Assembly: GCA_046328475.1 (NCBI GenBank)
Contig: JAXLWN010000029.1
Span: 1 to 64,000, forward strand
Direction of reading: 5' to 3'
Source: CADCWN01 sp046328475
GTDB taxonomy: Bacteria > Chloroflexota > Chloroflexia > Thermomicrobiales > CADCWN01
Length of the DNA: 64,000 bases
In this document: positions 54,194 through 63,191 of the stretch, in pieces
Layout: each line of letters starts with the position of its first letter
Position numbering within the stretch: the stretch's first letter is position 1
Notes under the pieces: generated by a model
Database searches by the model: none
What the model saw: the letters and a program-made list of their open reading frames with translations, nothing else
Told to the model about the DNA's origin: nothing
Made by a program: the position numbers and the translations under genes

Positions 54194-54233
54194 GCCGGAT
54201 TGATCCGGCATTATCGGCGGACGCTTCATGTCC
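54194..54233. repeat. paired TTCA-family hairpins
   Basis: GCCGGAT-TG-ATCCGGC (54194-54209) is followed by GGACG-CTTCA-TGTCC (54219-54233). A second copy of the same pair with different stems is at 62084-62133. Confidence 0.8.
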
Positions 54234-54305
54234 GGGCGGGCACCACAACACCACCGACGTTGACAGCACCTCTCTCACCCTTCCCGCACCGTTCTAAAGA
54301 CACCA

Positions 54306-54604
54306 TCACCCGCCTTTGCCCTCGCTATTCCCGCCGCTGGTCGGGAACGCCGCCGCGTACTGCTCGTAGAGTTGCTCCGGGTTGCTCGCGAACAACGCCA
54401 CAAAGCCGCACGACCCGCAGACCACCCCGGTGATCTCCGTGTGTACCTTCTCGGTAAAGATCGCGCCTGCGGCCTCGTCGCAAAGCTGATCGCATGGACA
54501 TGCGCATTCCCCCCACCAAACGCCGAAGATCCTCCAGGCTCACCCCGCGCACCAACCGCGCGAGAGCCGCAATTCAGGCATCGCTGCGCCCCATCGCCAC
54601 TCAT
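54306..54604 (-). CDS. zinc-ribbon protein (frameshifted)
   Basis: A small protein of about 98 residues with two CxxC pairs: CLNCG at residues 9-13 and VCGSCGFVALFASNPEQLYE in the C-terminal half. The middle (FGGGNAHVHAISF) lies in a second frame and the end (EQYAAAFPTSGGNSEGKGG) in a third. Shifts are near 54530 and 54470. ATG 54604 follows GAGGG. It looks like a stand-alone zinc-ribbon of unknown role. Confidence 0.55.
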
Positions 54605-55095
54605 CACACCCTCACTGCTCCAAACACACCACGTCGCCCATCTCAACGACAGCAGGGATGATCGTCGTGACGTTCCCCTCAGCCCGCGCAGGCGAGCTTG
54701 GCAGTGCGCCGCAGCGCACCCCAGCCCAAGCCTTCAGGCTTTGGGCCACCCTCAACGCGGCGTGCCGCCGCTTCTTATGCCGCTGCACACCCTTCCGTGG
54801 CGCAACATCGACCGACCGAATCGCCCCCAGCCCCACGGCCCGGGCGCTCGCGCCGCGCTGAAAAACGCGCGCGGCAACCCGCGTCACCACCCGCCGCAGC
54901 CGACTCGATAGCTTCATCGGATCACCCCCGTCACGCCGGACAAGACCTCCTACCACTATCTACGCCGCGCATCCACACCGCGTCTCACCGCAGCGCCGCG
55001 CTTCGCTATACTCCCGCGTGCAACGCCAGGTGCCCGCGCCTCGCACCAATGCCGGGGTGCAACGCGCGGGGCCATCGATGTCGAGAAGGGCGAGG
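54605..55095. other. spacer with TTCA-family repeat element
   Basis: The element at 54681-54752 includes GCCCAAGCC-TTCA-GGCTTTGGGC (54724-54746). A minus-strand frame from ATG 54914 (MKLSSRLRRVVTRVAARVFQ) runs into the element and is not accepted as a gene. Confidence 0.55.
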
Positions 55096-55793
55096 ATGTC
55101 GTCGGAAGAAGGACAGGTGCAATACTACGCCGCCCTGCGCGGCCAGTTCGGCGACAGCGCGCTCGCCCTGATCGCGGCGCGCGGTGCCCTGCTCGGCCAG
55201 GCGCGCTGGGCCACCCGCGAAAACTACCAGCGTTGGCGCGGGATCGGGATGACCAAGGTCGCCCTGGGGGCTGACCCGGAAGAACTCGCGCAACTCCGCG
55301 CCGCCACCGGAAACCATCGCCCTCCGCGCCGACGGCCGCGAGGCCGCGCCCGACGAGCCCGCCGCCCTGCTCGTCCTGCCACCCATGACCAAAGCCGACG
55401 CCGCGCCGATCCTCGGCCACCTCCGCCTCGCCTCGAAGCGGCGCGGCCGCGACTCCCCGACTCCAGCGTCATCCCGGTCCTGCTGCTCGTCTTCGCCGGG
55501 GACCTCGGCATGCACGGCGGCAAGCTCGCCGCCCAGGCCGCCCACGGCGTCCTCCGTGCCGAATCGTCCTACGCCGCGCAACCCGCCTGGGCCGAATGGG
55601 AGCAATCCGGCGCACCGATCGCCATCCGCAAGACCAATTCCGACGACCTCGCCGCCCTGGCCGAAAAATATCCCGGCAGCGCCATCCGCGACGCCGGCTT
55701 CACCCAGATCGCCGCCGGATCCCTCACCGTCGTCGCCCTCCCCCCTGGCGACCCCGATATCCGCTCCTGCTGCGCAAACTCGAACCCTGGTGA
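55096..55793 (+). CDS. peptidyl-tRNA hydrolase PTH2-type protein (frameshifted)
   Basis: About 230 residues. The C-terminal PTH2 domain carries FAGDLGMHGGKLAAQAAHGV, KTNSDDLAALAEKYPGSAIR and the end TQIAAGSLTVVALPPGDPD, then LLRKLEPW. This fold releases peptides from stalled peptidyl-tRNA. The N-terminal part (YYAALRGQFGDSALALIAAR) is an extra domain I do not recognise. Frame shifts are near 55310, 55440 and 55765. ATG 55096 is near GAGAAGGG. It is convergent with hyuB. Confidence 0.7.
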
Positions 55794-57450
55794 GCCACGC
55801 CCGTCGCCTCGGGCGAAGCCGTAGCGTTCGCGCGCCGCCTCCGCCGGGATCGCCCCCTCCCGCAGGTCGCGCTCCACCAGCGCCCGGTCCCGCTCGCGCG
55901 GATCGCCATGCCCCCTGCCCCCGGCGCGTCACAATCAGGATCGCCTCGCCCGGCCCGCAGCACGCCGCTCCCGCGCCGCATCGGCGCAGCCCCTCGCTCA
56001 CCGCGATCCGCGCCTTGCCCCCTTCCCCGCCCCGAACAACCCCACGGTGCCGACAGCCTGCCGCCGCGTGGAATTGACCCCCACCCGCGCCTCGTGCCCC
56101 ACCACCCGCACCCGCCGGTGAATGCCCATCATTTGCGCCACTTCCCCGCCCCGCCCGGATCATCCACCAACTCGTACCGCTCCACCACGCGGGTGCTCCA
56201 CGCCAAACGCGCTCCACCGGCGATTGCCGGTATTCGTCACATGCACCTGCACCATCAGCCGCTTAATCGCCGTCGCCCGCGCCCCGAACCCGCCGCCGAT
56301 CGTCTCCGGGTAGACGTAATACTGGCCCGTGCGCGGATCGACCCCGCTGGAAAGTAACTCGCGATGGCATTCGCCCGTTGCACGCCGCGATGATCCTGTC
56401 GGGAATCGCCGGGGCCAGCGCCCGTGAATCAAATCCACCACCCGCTGGCAGGTCGAAGTCCGACCATTCACCGCCGCCGGTGCGACACAGTTCAGAATCT
56501 CGTCCCTTCCGGCGCGCTGACGTGGATCGGCCGGTACAGCCCCGCATTCGGCAGAATCGTCGGGTCCACCACCGTCTTCACCGCGTAGTAGACCGTCGCC
56601 AGCAACGCCGTCCAGACCATGTTCAGCCCCGCGCGCACCTGCGGCGGATTCCCCGCGAAGTCGAGCCACAGCTCCTCGCCGCGCACCGCGATCTCGACCC
56701 GCAGCGTCAACTCATCCTCAATATCCTCGCCATCAAAACGGTCCTCAAGCCGATACACCCCATCCGGAATCGACGCAACCGCGCGCGTCTTGCGCTCGGC
56801 GTATCGAGCAGCGCCTCCCCGCCGCTAGCACCAGTTCCCGTCCATACCGGTCGCAGAGCGCCCGCAGCCTTACGCTGCACCCCCAGCCGGTTCGCCGCCA
56901 TCTGCGCCCGCAAATCGGCCCGCCGCTCGTGCGGCACCTGGCAATTCAGCAGAATCAACTCCAAAATATCGCCCTGCAACTCTCCCCGGCGGTAGAGTCG
57001 CACCGGGGGAATCCTCAAGCCTTCCTGGTAGATGTGCGCGTGCCCCCGGTCGACAAAATCGGCGTGGTGCGCCAGATTCGTCGCCCACCCCACAATCATC
57101 CCCTCGTGGAACACCGGCGTCGCCAGCACAATGTCGGGCAGATGCGTCCCCCCACCGGTATACGCATCATTCCCGACGAACGTATCCCCCTCCGCGATCT
57201 CCTCCGGCCGGTACCGCTCCAACACCGCCCCCACGATCCCCATCAGCGATCCCAGGTGGATCGGGATATGCTCCGCCTGCGCCAGCGTCCGCCCCTGCGC
57301 ATCAAACAACGCCGTCGAACTATCCCGCCGCTCCTTGATATTCGTCGAATACGACGCCCTTACCAGCGTCTCGCCCATCTCCTCCACAATCGACGAAAAC
57401 GCATTCCCGATCACCTCCACCGTGATCGGATCAAGCCCCACCCCAGCCAT
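55790..57450 (-). CDS. hyuB: hydantoinase/oxoprolinase subunit B (several frameshifts)
   Basis: The B subunit of an ATP-dependent N-methylhydantoinase or 5-oxoprolinase-type enzyme, about 550 residues. The first part is intact: DPITVEVIGNAFSSIVEEMG, EGDTFVGNDAYTGGGTHLPD, WATNLAHHADFVDRGHAHIY. Later segments are in other frames: RVEIAVRGEELWLDFAGNPP, then GLNMVWTALLATVYYAVKTV and YVYPETIGGGFGARA. Its C-terminus near 55790 is uncertain and abuts the convergent PTH2 gene. It lies downstream of hyuA on the same strand, separated by an inverted repeat array. Confidence 0.82.
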
Positions 57451-57473
57451 CACCACCCCCAACTTTCGGTTCT

Positions 57474-57612
57474 GGTTCGAAGGTTAGAACGTTGAAAGGT
57501 TCGAAAGTTCGGAAATCAGCGCTTGTATGTCGCGCGCCCAACCTTCAAACCTTCGAACCTTCGAACCGTAACCCCGTCCCTCGTTACTCGTTACTCGTTA
57601 CTCGTTACTCCG
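57474..57612. repeat. inverted arrays between hyuA and hyuB
   Basis: AGGTTAGAACGTTGAAAGGT-type units (57479-57511) face complementary AACCTTCAAACCTTCGAACC-type units (57540-57568). Four TTACTCG heptamers (57581-57609) follow and supply the hyuA stop codon (last residues GVTSNE). Confidence 0.9.
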
Positions 57613-59648
57613 ATCACCACATTCCTATACCCATCCACCGCCGCCCGCTGCCCCGGCAGAATCAGCGTCGTCGCGTCGAGTTGATCGATCAGCGCCGGGC
57701 CAACCAGCCGATTCCCGCTCGCCAGCAAACTGCGCTCATAGACCGGGCACTCCACAAAGCCCCCCGCCTCCGGCAGGTACACCTCGCGACTCCCCACCCG
57801 CGCCCCGCTCGCCTCCATCCCACCAGCCGGACTTGCCCGCAACTCCGCCTTCGGCGTCACCCCGCTCGCCTCCACCCGGAACGTCACCGCCTGGATCGGC
57901 TCCCCCGGCTGGTCGTAGCCATACAACTGCTCGTGCGCCCGCGCGAACCCCGCCGCCAGCTCCGCCAGCGCCGCGTCGTCCAGCACCCCCTCGCCCGCCG
58001 CCACCGCCAATTCGTAATTCTGCCCCTGGTAGCGCAGATCGACCGATCGCCGCACCTGCCGCCGCCCGGCCCCGATACCTTCCGCCTCAAACCACGCCTC
58101 CGCTCGCCCCGCAAGCTCCGCGAACGCCCCATTAATCGCGTCGAGCGACCCCGGCACCAGCCGCAGCAGCCGCGTCAGCGAGAAATCGGTCCGCAAATCG
58201 GTCACGAGCAACCCGAGCGCGCACAAAATCCCCGGCGCTTCCGGCACGATCACGCGCGGAATATCGAGCTCGCGCGCCAGCCGCGCCGCGTGCAGCGGAC
58301 CCGCCCCGCCGAATGCTACCAGCGTGAAATCGCGCGGGTCATGCCCCCGCTGCACCGAGATCACCCGGATCGCCCGCGCCATCGTCGCCGTCACCACGCT
58401 GACGATCCCCTGCGCCGTCGCCAGCGGCTCCAGTCCCAGCCGCCTCGCCAGTCGCTCGATCGCCCCCCACGCCGCCGTCGCGTCGATCGCCATCCGCCCC
58501 CCGAGCAAGTGCGCCTGCGGCAGCGCCCCCAGCACCACGTTCGCGTCGGTCACGGTCGGCTCCTCGTTCCCCAACCCGTAGCAGACCGGACCCGGCTCGG
58601 CCCCCGCGCTCTGCGGCCCCACCTTCAGGTGCCCGCCGCTGTCGATCCAGGCAATCGAGCCGCCCCCGGCCCCCACCGCGTGAATATCGATCATCGGCGT
58701 CTTCACCGGGTAGCCCTCGACCTCCTTCTCCCCCGTCAGCCGCGGCTCCCCCCGCGCCACCAGCGAGACATCGGTCGAGGTCCCCCCCATATCGAACGTG
58801 ATCAGATCCGCCATGCCCGCCAGCCGCGCCACCGCCAGCGCCCCCACCACCCCCGAGCTCGGCCCCGAGAGCACCGTCCGCACCGGGTGCCGCTCCGCCG
58901 CCTCGAACGAGATAATCCCCCCGTTGCTCTGCGTGATGTGCGGCGCAACCTTAACGCCAATCCGGGCCAACTGCGGGCGCAAATTCGCCAGATAGCTCGC
59001 CATCACCGGACCCAGATAGCCGTTGATCACCGTCGTGCTCAGCCGCTCGTACTCCCGGAACTCCGGCAACACCTCGTGCGAGATGCTGGCATATGCCTCC
59101 GGGAACTCTTCGCGCAGCATCCGCCCTACGATCTGCTCGTGCTGCGGATAGAGATAGCTATAGAGGAAGCAGACCGCGACCGCGCGCACCCCGATCGCGC
59201 GCAGTCGCCGCACCGCCGCGCGCACCTCCCCCTCGTCGAGCGCCTGCTCCACCGTCCCGTCGTGCAGCACCCGCTCGGCCACCTCCAGCCGCCGGTCGCG
59301 CCGCACCAGCGGCTCCGGCTTATCGGCCTGCAAGTCGTACAGATCCGGCCTGCGCTGCCGCCCGATCTCCAGGATGTCGCGGAATCCCGCCGTCGTGATC
59401 AGCCCCGTCGCCGCCCCGCGCCCCTGGATCAGCGTATTCGTCGCCACCGTCGTCCCGTGCGCGAAATAGGCGACCTCTCCCTCGCCCGCCTCCGCCAGGA
59501 TCGCCGCCACCCCCGCCGCGATCGCCCGCGACGGATCGGCCGGGGTGCTCGACACCTTCGTCACCCGGATCGCGCCCGACTCCTCCTCGAACAGGCACAC
59601 ATCCGTGAACGTCCCCCCCGCGTCAACCCCGATCCGCCAGCGCGGCAT
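57591..59648 (-). CDS. hyuA: hydantoinase/oxoprolinase subunit A
   Basis: The A subunit, with an actin-like ATPase fold, 685 residues and intact. Phosphate loop 1 is RIGVDAGGTFTDVCLFE. Then come VAYFAHGTTVATNTLIQGRG, DLITFDMGGTSTDVSLVARG (second nucleotide loop), HAVGAGGGSIAWID and the CYGLGNEEPTVTDANVVLGA region. With HyuB it would hydrolyse hydantoins or 5-oxoproline using ATP. ATG 59648 follows AAGGGCGAT and is preferred to 59699. The last residues and stop codon come from a heptamer array. Confidence 0.9.
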   Translation of the reverse strand: MPRWRIGVDAGGTFTDVCLFEEESGAIRVTKVSSTPADPSRAIAAGVAAILAEAGEGEVAYFAHGTTVATNTLIQGRGAATGLITTAGFRDILEIGRQRRPDLYDLQADKPEPLVRRDRRLEVAERVLHDGTVEQALDEGEVRAAVRRLRAIGVRAVAVCFLYSYLYPQHEQIVGRMLREEFPEAYASISHEVLPEFREYERLSTTVINGYLGPVMASYLANLRPQLARIGVKVAPHITQSNGGIISFEAAERHPVRTVLSGPSSGVVGALAVARLAGMADLITFDMGGTSTDVSLVARGEPRLTGEKEVEGYPVKTPMIDIHAVGAGGGSIAWIDSGGHLKVGPQSAGAEPGPVCYGLGNEEPTVTDANVVLGALPQAHLLGGRMAIDATAAWGAIERLARRLGLEPLATAQGIVSVVTATMARAIRVISVQRGHDPRDFTLVAFGGAGPLHAARLARELDIPRVIVPEAPGILCALGLLVTDLRTDFSLTRLLRLVPGSLDAINGAFAELAGRAEAWFEAEGIGAGRRQVRRSVDLRYQGQNYELAVAAGEGVLDDAALAELAAGFARAHEQLYGYDQPGEPIQAVTFRVEASGVTPKAELRASPAGGMEASGARVGSREVYLPEAGGFVECPVYERSLLASGNRLVGPALIDQLDATTLILPGQRAAVDGYRNVVIGVTSNE

Positions 59649-60189
59649 ATCGCCCTTGCCCTTCCACGCCACCCAACGCCGCACCACCCGGCGGCGCATT
59701 CTTCCGCACCGCTCGCACCACTGTCAATCGCGCCCGCACGTTCACCGCGCGTACATGCGCAACGCTGTGTTACACTCAGCCAACTCACCGCACAGCGCGC
59801 AGCCCCACCAGGGCGAGGCTGTCGGGGTTGGTCGAGCACATCAGGTGGCGAGTTTCCCATTATGAACCGCTGCGCAGGCAGCTCCGCGCGGGCCATCCCC
59901 GATCGGTGTGTCCTCGGCCATCGCTCCCCGTCGCCCGCCCGCTGGCGTACCCTCATCGCCCAGGCGGGCCGGTCAATCACACCGCGACGATGATCCCGGC
60001 AAAACCGGATCACAAACGCTGAAGCTTCCCGCTGAGAGGCCTCCCCATGGAACGCGCGCCACCGGACAGATCGCGCTCGCCGCGTCCTTCGGCTGCGGGT
60101 GAGTTGGGGAACCCCCGGCGGTCGGGGCGGGTGGGAGGAGCCTGGACAACACTGCGGCTGCGGCATTGTTGGGTCGTTTGGGGGAGGCT
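59649..60189. other. long divergent spacer, no gene recognised
   Basis: Between divergent hyuA and the subtilase gene there are 541 bases. I see no convincing ORF, hairpin family member or consensus promoter. GGGGGAGG at 60180-60187 is the ribosome site of the next gene. Confidence 0.5.
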
Positions 60190-61923
60190 ATGAATCGCAA
60201 ACTCATCTGGATCACCACGCTCGCGTTCATCCTCGGCGCGGTGCTGGCCGTCGGCCCCTTGCCGAGCGACGCGTCGGCGCAGGCAATCGTGAACGGCACC
60301 ATCACCGGCGACGCCAACGAGTACGTCGTCCTCTACACCGAAGGGGCCTCCCTGGCCTCGGCCCGCGCGGCCGTCAAGGCCGTCGGCGGCACGATCATCC
60401 GCGAGAACATCCAGGTCGGCGTCGCCACCGTGCGCACGGCCAACGCCAACTTCGTGACCGCCGTCAGCAAGCAGAGCGCCCTCGCCGGGGCCTCGCGCAA
60501 CGCGCCGGTCGGCTACGCGCCGCAAGAGGTGCGCGCCAAGAACCAGGAAGTCGAGCGCGAGGGCGCGGCTCAGCCCGCCACCGCCGGGCAGCGCGCCCAG
60601 GTCGCGACGGCCAGCCCACCGCCCAGCGCCGAACCGCTCGCCAATCTGCAGTGGGACATGCAGATGATCAACGCCACCGTCGATGGCTCCTACAAAGTCC
60701 AACCGGGTGACCGGCGCGTGCTGGTGGGCGTGCTCGATACCGGCATCGACGGCTCGCACCCGGACATCGCGCCCAACTTCAACCGGGAACTCAGTCGCAA
60801 CTTCACGCGCGATATCGAAATCATCGACGGCTCGTGCGCCTCCGATCCGGACGGCTCCTGCTCCGATCCGAATGACGTGGACGAGGACGGCCACGGCACG
60901 CACGTCGCCAGCACGATCGCCGCGCCGCTCAACGGCCTCGGCATCGCGGGCGTCGCGCCGAACGTCACGCTGGTCAACCTGCGCGCCGGCCAGGACTCCG
61001 GCTACTTCTTCCTCCAGGCGACGGTCGATGCGCTGACCTACGCGGGCGACATCGGCGTCGATGTCGTCAACATGAGCTACTACATCGACCCGTGGGCGTT
61101 CAACTGCGCCAACAACCCGGCCGACTCACCGGACGAGCAACTGGAGCAGCAGACGATCATCGCGGCCACGAACCGCGCCCTCACCTACGCGCACAACCAC
61201 GGCGTCACGCTGATCGCCGCGCTCGGCAACGGCCACACCAACTACGACCAGAAGTCGTTCGACGGCAGCAGCCCCGACTTCCCGCCCAACACCGAGCACG
61301 ATCGCACCATCACCAATGGCTGCCTCGACATGCCGACCGAGGGCAGCCATGTGCTGTCGATCACGGCGATCGGCCCGAGCAAGACGAAGGCCGACTACTC
61401 GAACTATGGCCGTAGCGAGGCCACGGTCGCCGCGCCCGGCGGCTACTTCCGCGACGGCCTCGGCACGCCGAGCTACCGCACCAACGAAAACGAGATCCTC
61501 GCCGCCTACCCCGAGAGCGTCGGACGCGCCGCAGGCGACATCGACGTGAACGGCAATCCAACCGTGGACGCCGTCGTGCGCGACTGCCAGGGCGACGTCT
61601 GCGCCTACTACCAGTATCTCCAGGGCACCTCAATGGCGACGCCCCACGCGGTGGGCGTGGCCGCGCTGATCGTCAGCGCCTACGGCACCAGGGATCGCGC
61701 ACACCCCGGCGGCCTGACGATGGACCCCGATCTGGTTGAAAACTACCTGCGCAGCAGCGCGGTCGATACCCCCTGCCCGAACCCGCGCACCGTGGACTAC
61801 ACGCTCGTCGGTCGGCCAGCCGAATTTAATGCCACCTGCGTCGGTCCAGTAACCCGCAACAGCTTCTACGGCGACGGAATCATCAACGCCCTGAACGCCG
61901 TTCGCGTCCGCGTCGACCGGTGA
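60190..61923 (+). CDS. secreted subtilisin-like serine protease (S8)
   Basis: A 577-residue preproprotease. A signal peptide occupies residues 1-31 (IWITTLAFILGAVLAVGPLP, then SDASA). An I9-type propeptide follows to about 120 (VVLYTEGASLASARAAVKAV). The S8 catalytic domain has D183 (VLDTGIDGSHPD), H235 (GHGTHVAST) and S481 (GTSMATPHA). Six or more cysteines suggest disulfides in the mature enzyme. It is intact, starts behind GGGGGAGG and is a single gene. It would supply peptides outside the cell, which fits the peptide importer and M14 peptidase. Confidence 0.93.
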   Translation: MNRKLIWITTLAFILGAVLAVGPLPSDASAQAIVNGTITGDANEYVVLYTEGASLASARAAVKAVGGTIIRENIQVGVATVRTANANFVTAVSKQSALAGASRNAPVGYAPQEVRAKNQEVEREGAAQPATAGQRAQVATASPPPSAEPLANLQWDMQMINATVDGSYKVQPGDRRVLVGVLDTGIDGSHPDIAPNFNRELSRNFTRDIEIIDGSCASDPDGSCSDPNDVDEDGHGTHVASTIAAPLNGLGIAGVAPNVTLVNLRAGQDSGYFFLQATVDALTYAGDIGVDVVNMSYYIDPWAFNCANNPADSPDEQLEQQTIIAATNRALTYAHNHGVTLIAALGNGHTNYDQKSFDGSSPDFPPNTEHDRTITNGCLDMPTEGSHVLSITAIGPSKTKADYSNYGRSEATVAAPGGYFRDGLGTPSYRTNENEILAAYPESVGRAAGDIDVNGNPTVDAVVRDCQGDVCAYYQYLQGTSMATPHAVGVAALIVSAYGTRDRAHPGGLTMDPDLVENYLRSSAVDTPCPNPRTVDYTLVGRPAEFNATCVGPVTRNSFYGDGIINALNAVRVRVDR

Positions 61924-62182
61924 TCCCAATCCCGCATCCAGCGCAATCTCGACAGATTCGCGGGGCCGCCTCCCAACACACCGGGAGGCGACCCTGCACA
62001 TTCGCCCAGCGGAACACCCCAGGCGGCAAGCACACCCAAACGCAGCGTGCTGCCAACGCCACTCCCTTACGCCCATCCCCCCAGCCGGATTTCATCCGGC
62101 GCACCTCATAGCCCGGAGACTTCATCTCCGGGCGGGCGCTGGGACGCTAACAAACCCCAACACAGCCCATACCCCAAATTGC
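61924..62182. other. spacer with paired TTCA-family hairpins
   Basis: GCCGGAT-TTC-ATCCGGC (62084-62100) and GCCCGGAGA-CTTCA-TCTCCGGGC (62111-62133) are perfect hairpins. They may end the protease transcript. No gene is visible. Confidence 0.65.
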
Positions 62183-62219
62183 TACGGTGTTGCCAAACAG
62201 TACGGCATTGCCGTATAAT
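62183..62219 (+). promoter_or_regulatory. consensus promoter with overlapping operator
   Basis: TTGCCA (62190-62195) and TATAAT (62214-62219) are separated by 18 bases. TACGGTGTTGCCA (62183-62195) is repeated as TACGGCATTGCCG (62201-62213). The second copy is part of the palindrome TACGGC-ATT-GCCGTA (62201-62215), which overlaps the -10 box, so repression by a dimeric protein is likely. Confidence 0.7.
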
Positions 62220-62284
62220 TTGTGGTGTGTAGAAGGAATCATCTTATGTTCCCGGCCACCACACGCCCCATGCAGGAGCAAGCC

Positions 62285-62509
62285 ATGCCAGACCGAGTCC
62301 CCACCGCCGAAAAGCACGACGACCCACCCGTCCGCCTCACCGCCTGGTGCGCCACCTGCCGCGCCTCGCAGCCCTGCGCCCCCGGCGGACCACCCTACCA
62401 CTGCGCCGTCTGCGGCGCGCACACGCCAAACGCCATCCTGCGCCTCGCCGTGCGCCACGCCGCCCCGTCGCCACCCCCCGAACCGCCGCAGCGGTGCGCG
62501 GCCGACTGA
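62285..62509 (+). CDS. small zinc-ribbon-like protein
   Basis: A 74-residue protein with CATC and CAVC pairs separated by 17 residues (LTAWCATCRASQPC, then YHCAVCGAHTP), a likely zinc ribbon, and a proline-rich tail. ATG 62285 is chosen because AGGAG (62273-62277) precedes it. An upstream start at 62246 is possible. It follows a consensus promoter with an overlapping palindrome, so it is probably a regulated gene. Function is unknown. Confidence 0.6.
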   Translation: MPDRVPTAEKHDDPPVRLTAWCATCRASQPCAPGGPPYHCAVCGAHTPNAILRLAVRHAAPSPPPEPPQRCAAD

Positions 62510-62529
62510 CCGCGCCACCGGCCTCGGCC

Positions 62530-62868
62530 CTACTTCGCGTAGGCCGCCAGATAGAACTCGTGCTCGGCCAGCTTGTGCGGCCCGAACGCCACCTGATCCC
62601 GCACCCCCCGGGTCGGCTTGCGCACCGTCCAGGCCAGTTCGTCGCCGTACTTCTCCACCGAATGCAGATAGGACCACACCGCCTGGCGGGTCGTATCCGC
62701 ATCCAGGTGGAAGTACCGCTCCTCATCGCACACGATCACCCAGGGCCGCCCCTTCGACTTGCCCGGCTCGCCGATCGTCCCGGCCGTGCTGCTCTCCAAC
62801 CAGCGGTGCAACGCCTCGTGGAACTGCTGCTTCGTCAGCGCCTCTGCCCGGTTGGTGATCCGCTTCAT
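62530..62868 (-). CDS. hypothetical 112-residue protein
   Basis: A soluble protein, not recognised. It starts MKRITNRAEALTKQQFHEAL and reads through SKGRPWVIVCDEERYFHLDA and TTRQAVWSYLHSVEKYGDEL to an AEHEFYLAAYAK end. The composition is typical of a real protein and the frame is intact. ATG 62868 is used; GAGAGGGG lies 11 bases upstream. It is convergent with the zinc-ribbon gene. Confidence 0.6.
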   Translation of the reverse strand: MKRITNRAEALTKQQFHEALHRWLESSTAGTIGEPGKSKGRPWVIVCDEERYFHLDADTTRQAVWSYLHSVEKYGDELAWTVRKPTRGVRDQVAFGPHKLAEHEFYLAAYAK

Positions 62869-63191
62869 ATACACAGTGGCCCCTCTCAATCTCCCCATCA
62901 GCAGGGGCACAGGGACCCATCATACGGCGTTGTCGTTGCCCGTCAAGCGACAGCCAGGCGCTATTGCCGATCTTGTCGCGCCCCTGCCACATGTGGCCCA
63001 AGGGAGAACGAACTGCGACAACGATGCTCATCCCAGTCCGCGCAGGCGGACTTTGCGGCCCGCAGGCCCCTGGCCGGGACTTCAGTCCCGGTGCAACCGC
63101 AGGCCCCCGGTGACACCGGCCCCGAAACGCGCTATGCTGGCCGCCACGGAGCCATGTGGGACGGGCGTTCCGCACGAAAGGGGGCAGAGCC
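62869..63191. other. spacer with TTCA-family repeat element
   Basis: A multi-stem repeat spans 63034-63104. GTCCGCGCAGGCGGAC (63036-63051) is one hairpin and CCGGGAC-TTCA-GTCCCGG (63074-63091) a second, perfect one. No gene is visible. Confidence 0.7.

Noticed and set aside
54612..54914. Minus-strand ORF starting MKLSSRLRRVVTRVAARVFQ
   Set aside because: It has a weak ribosome site and most of it translates a dispersed repeat element.
57470..57570. tRNA-like GGTTCGAA motifs
   Set aside because: They belong to a tandem repeat array and no cloverleaf can be drawn. I found no tRNA elsewhere.
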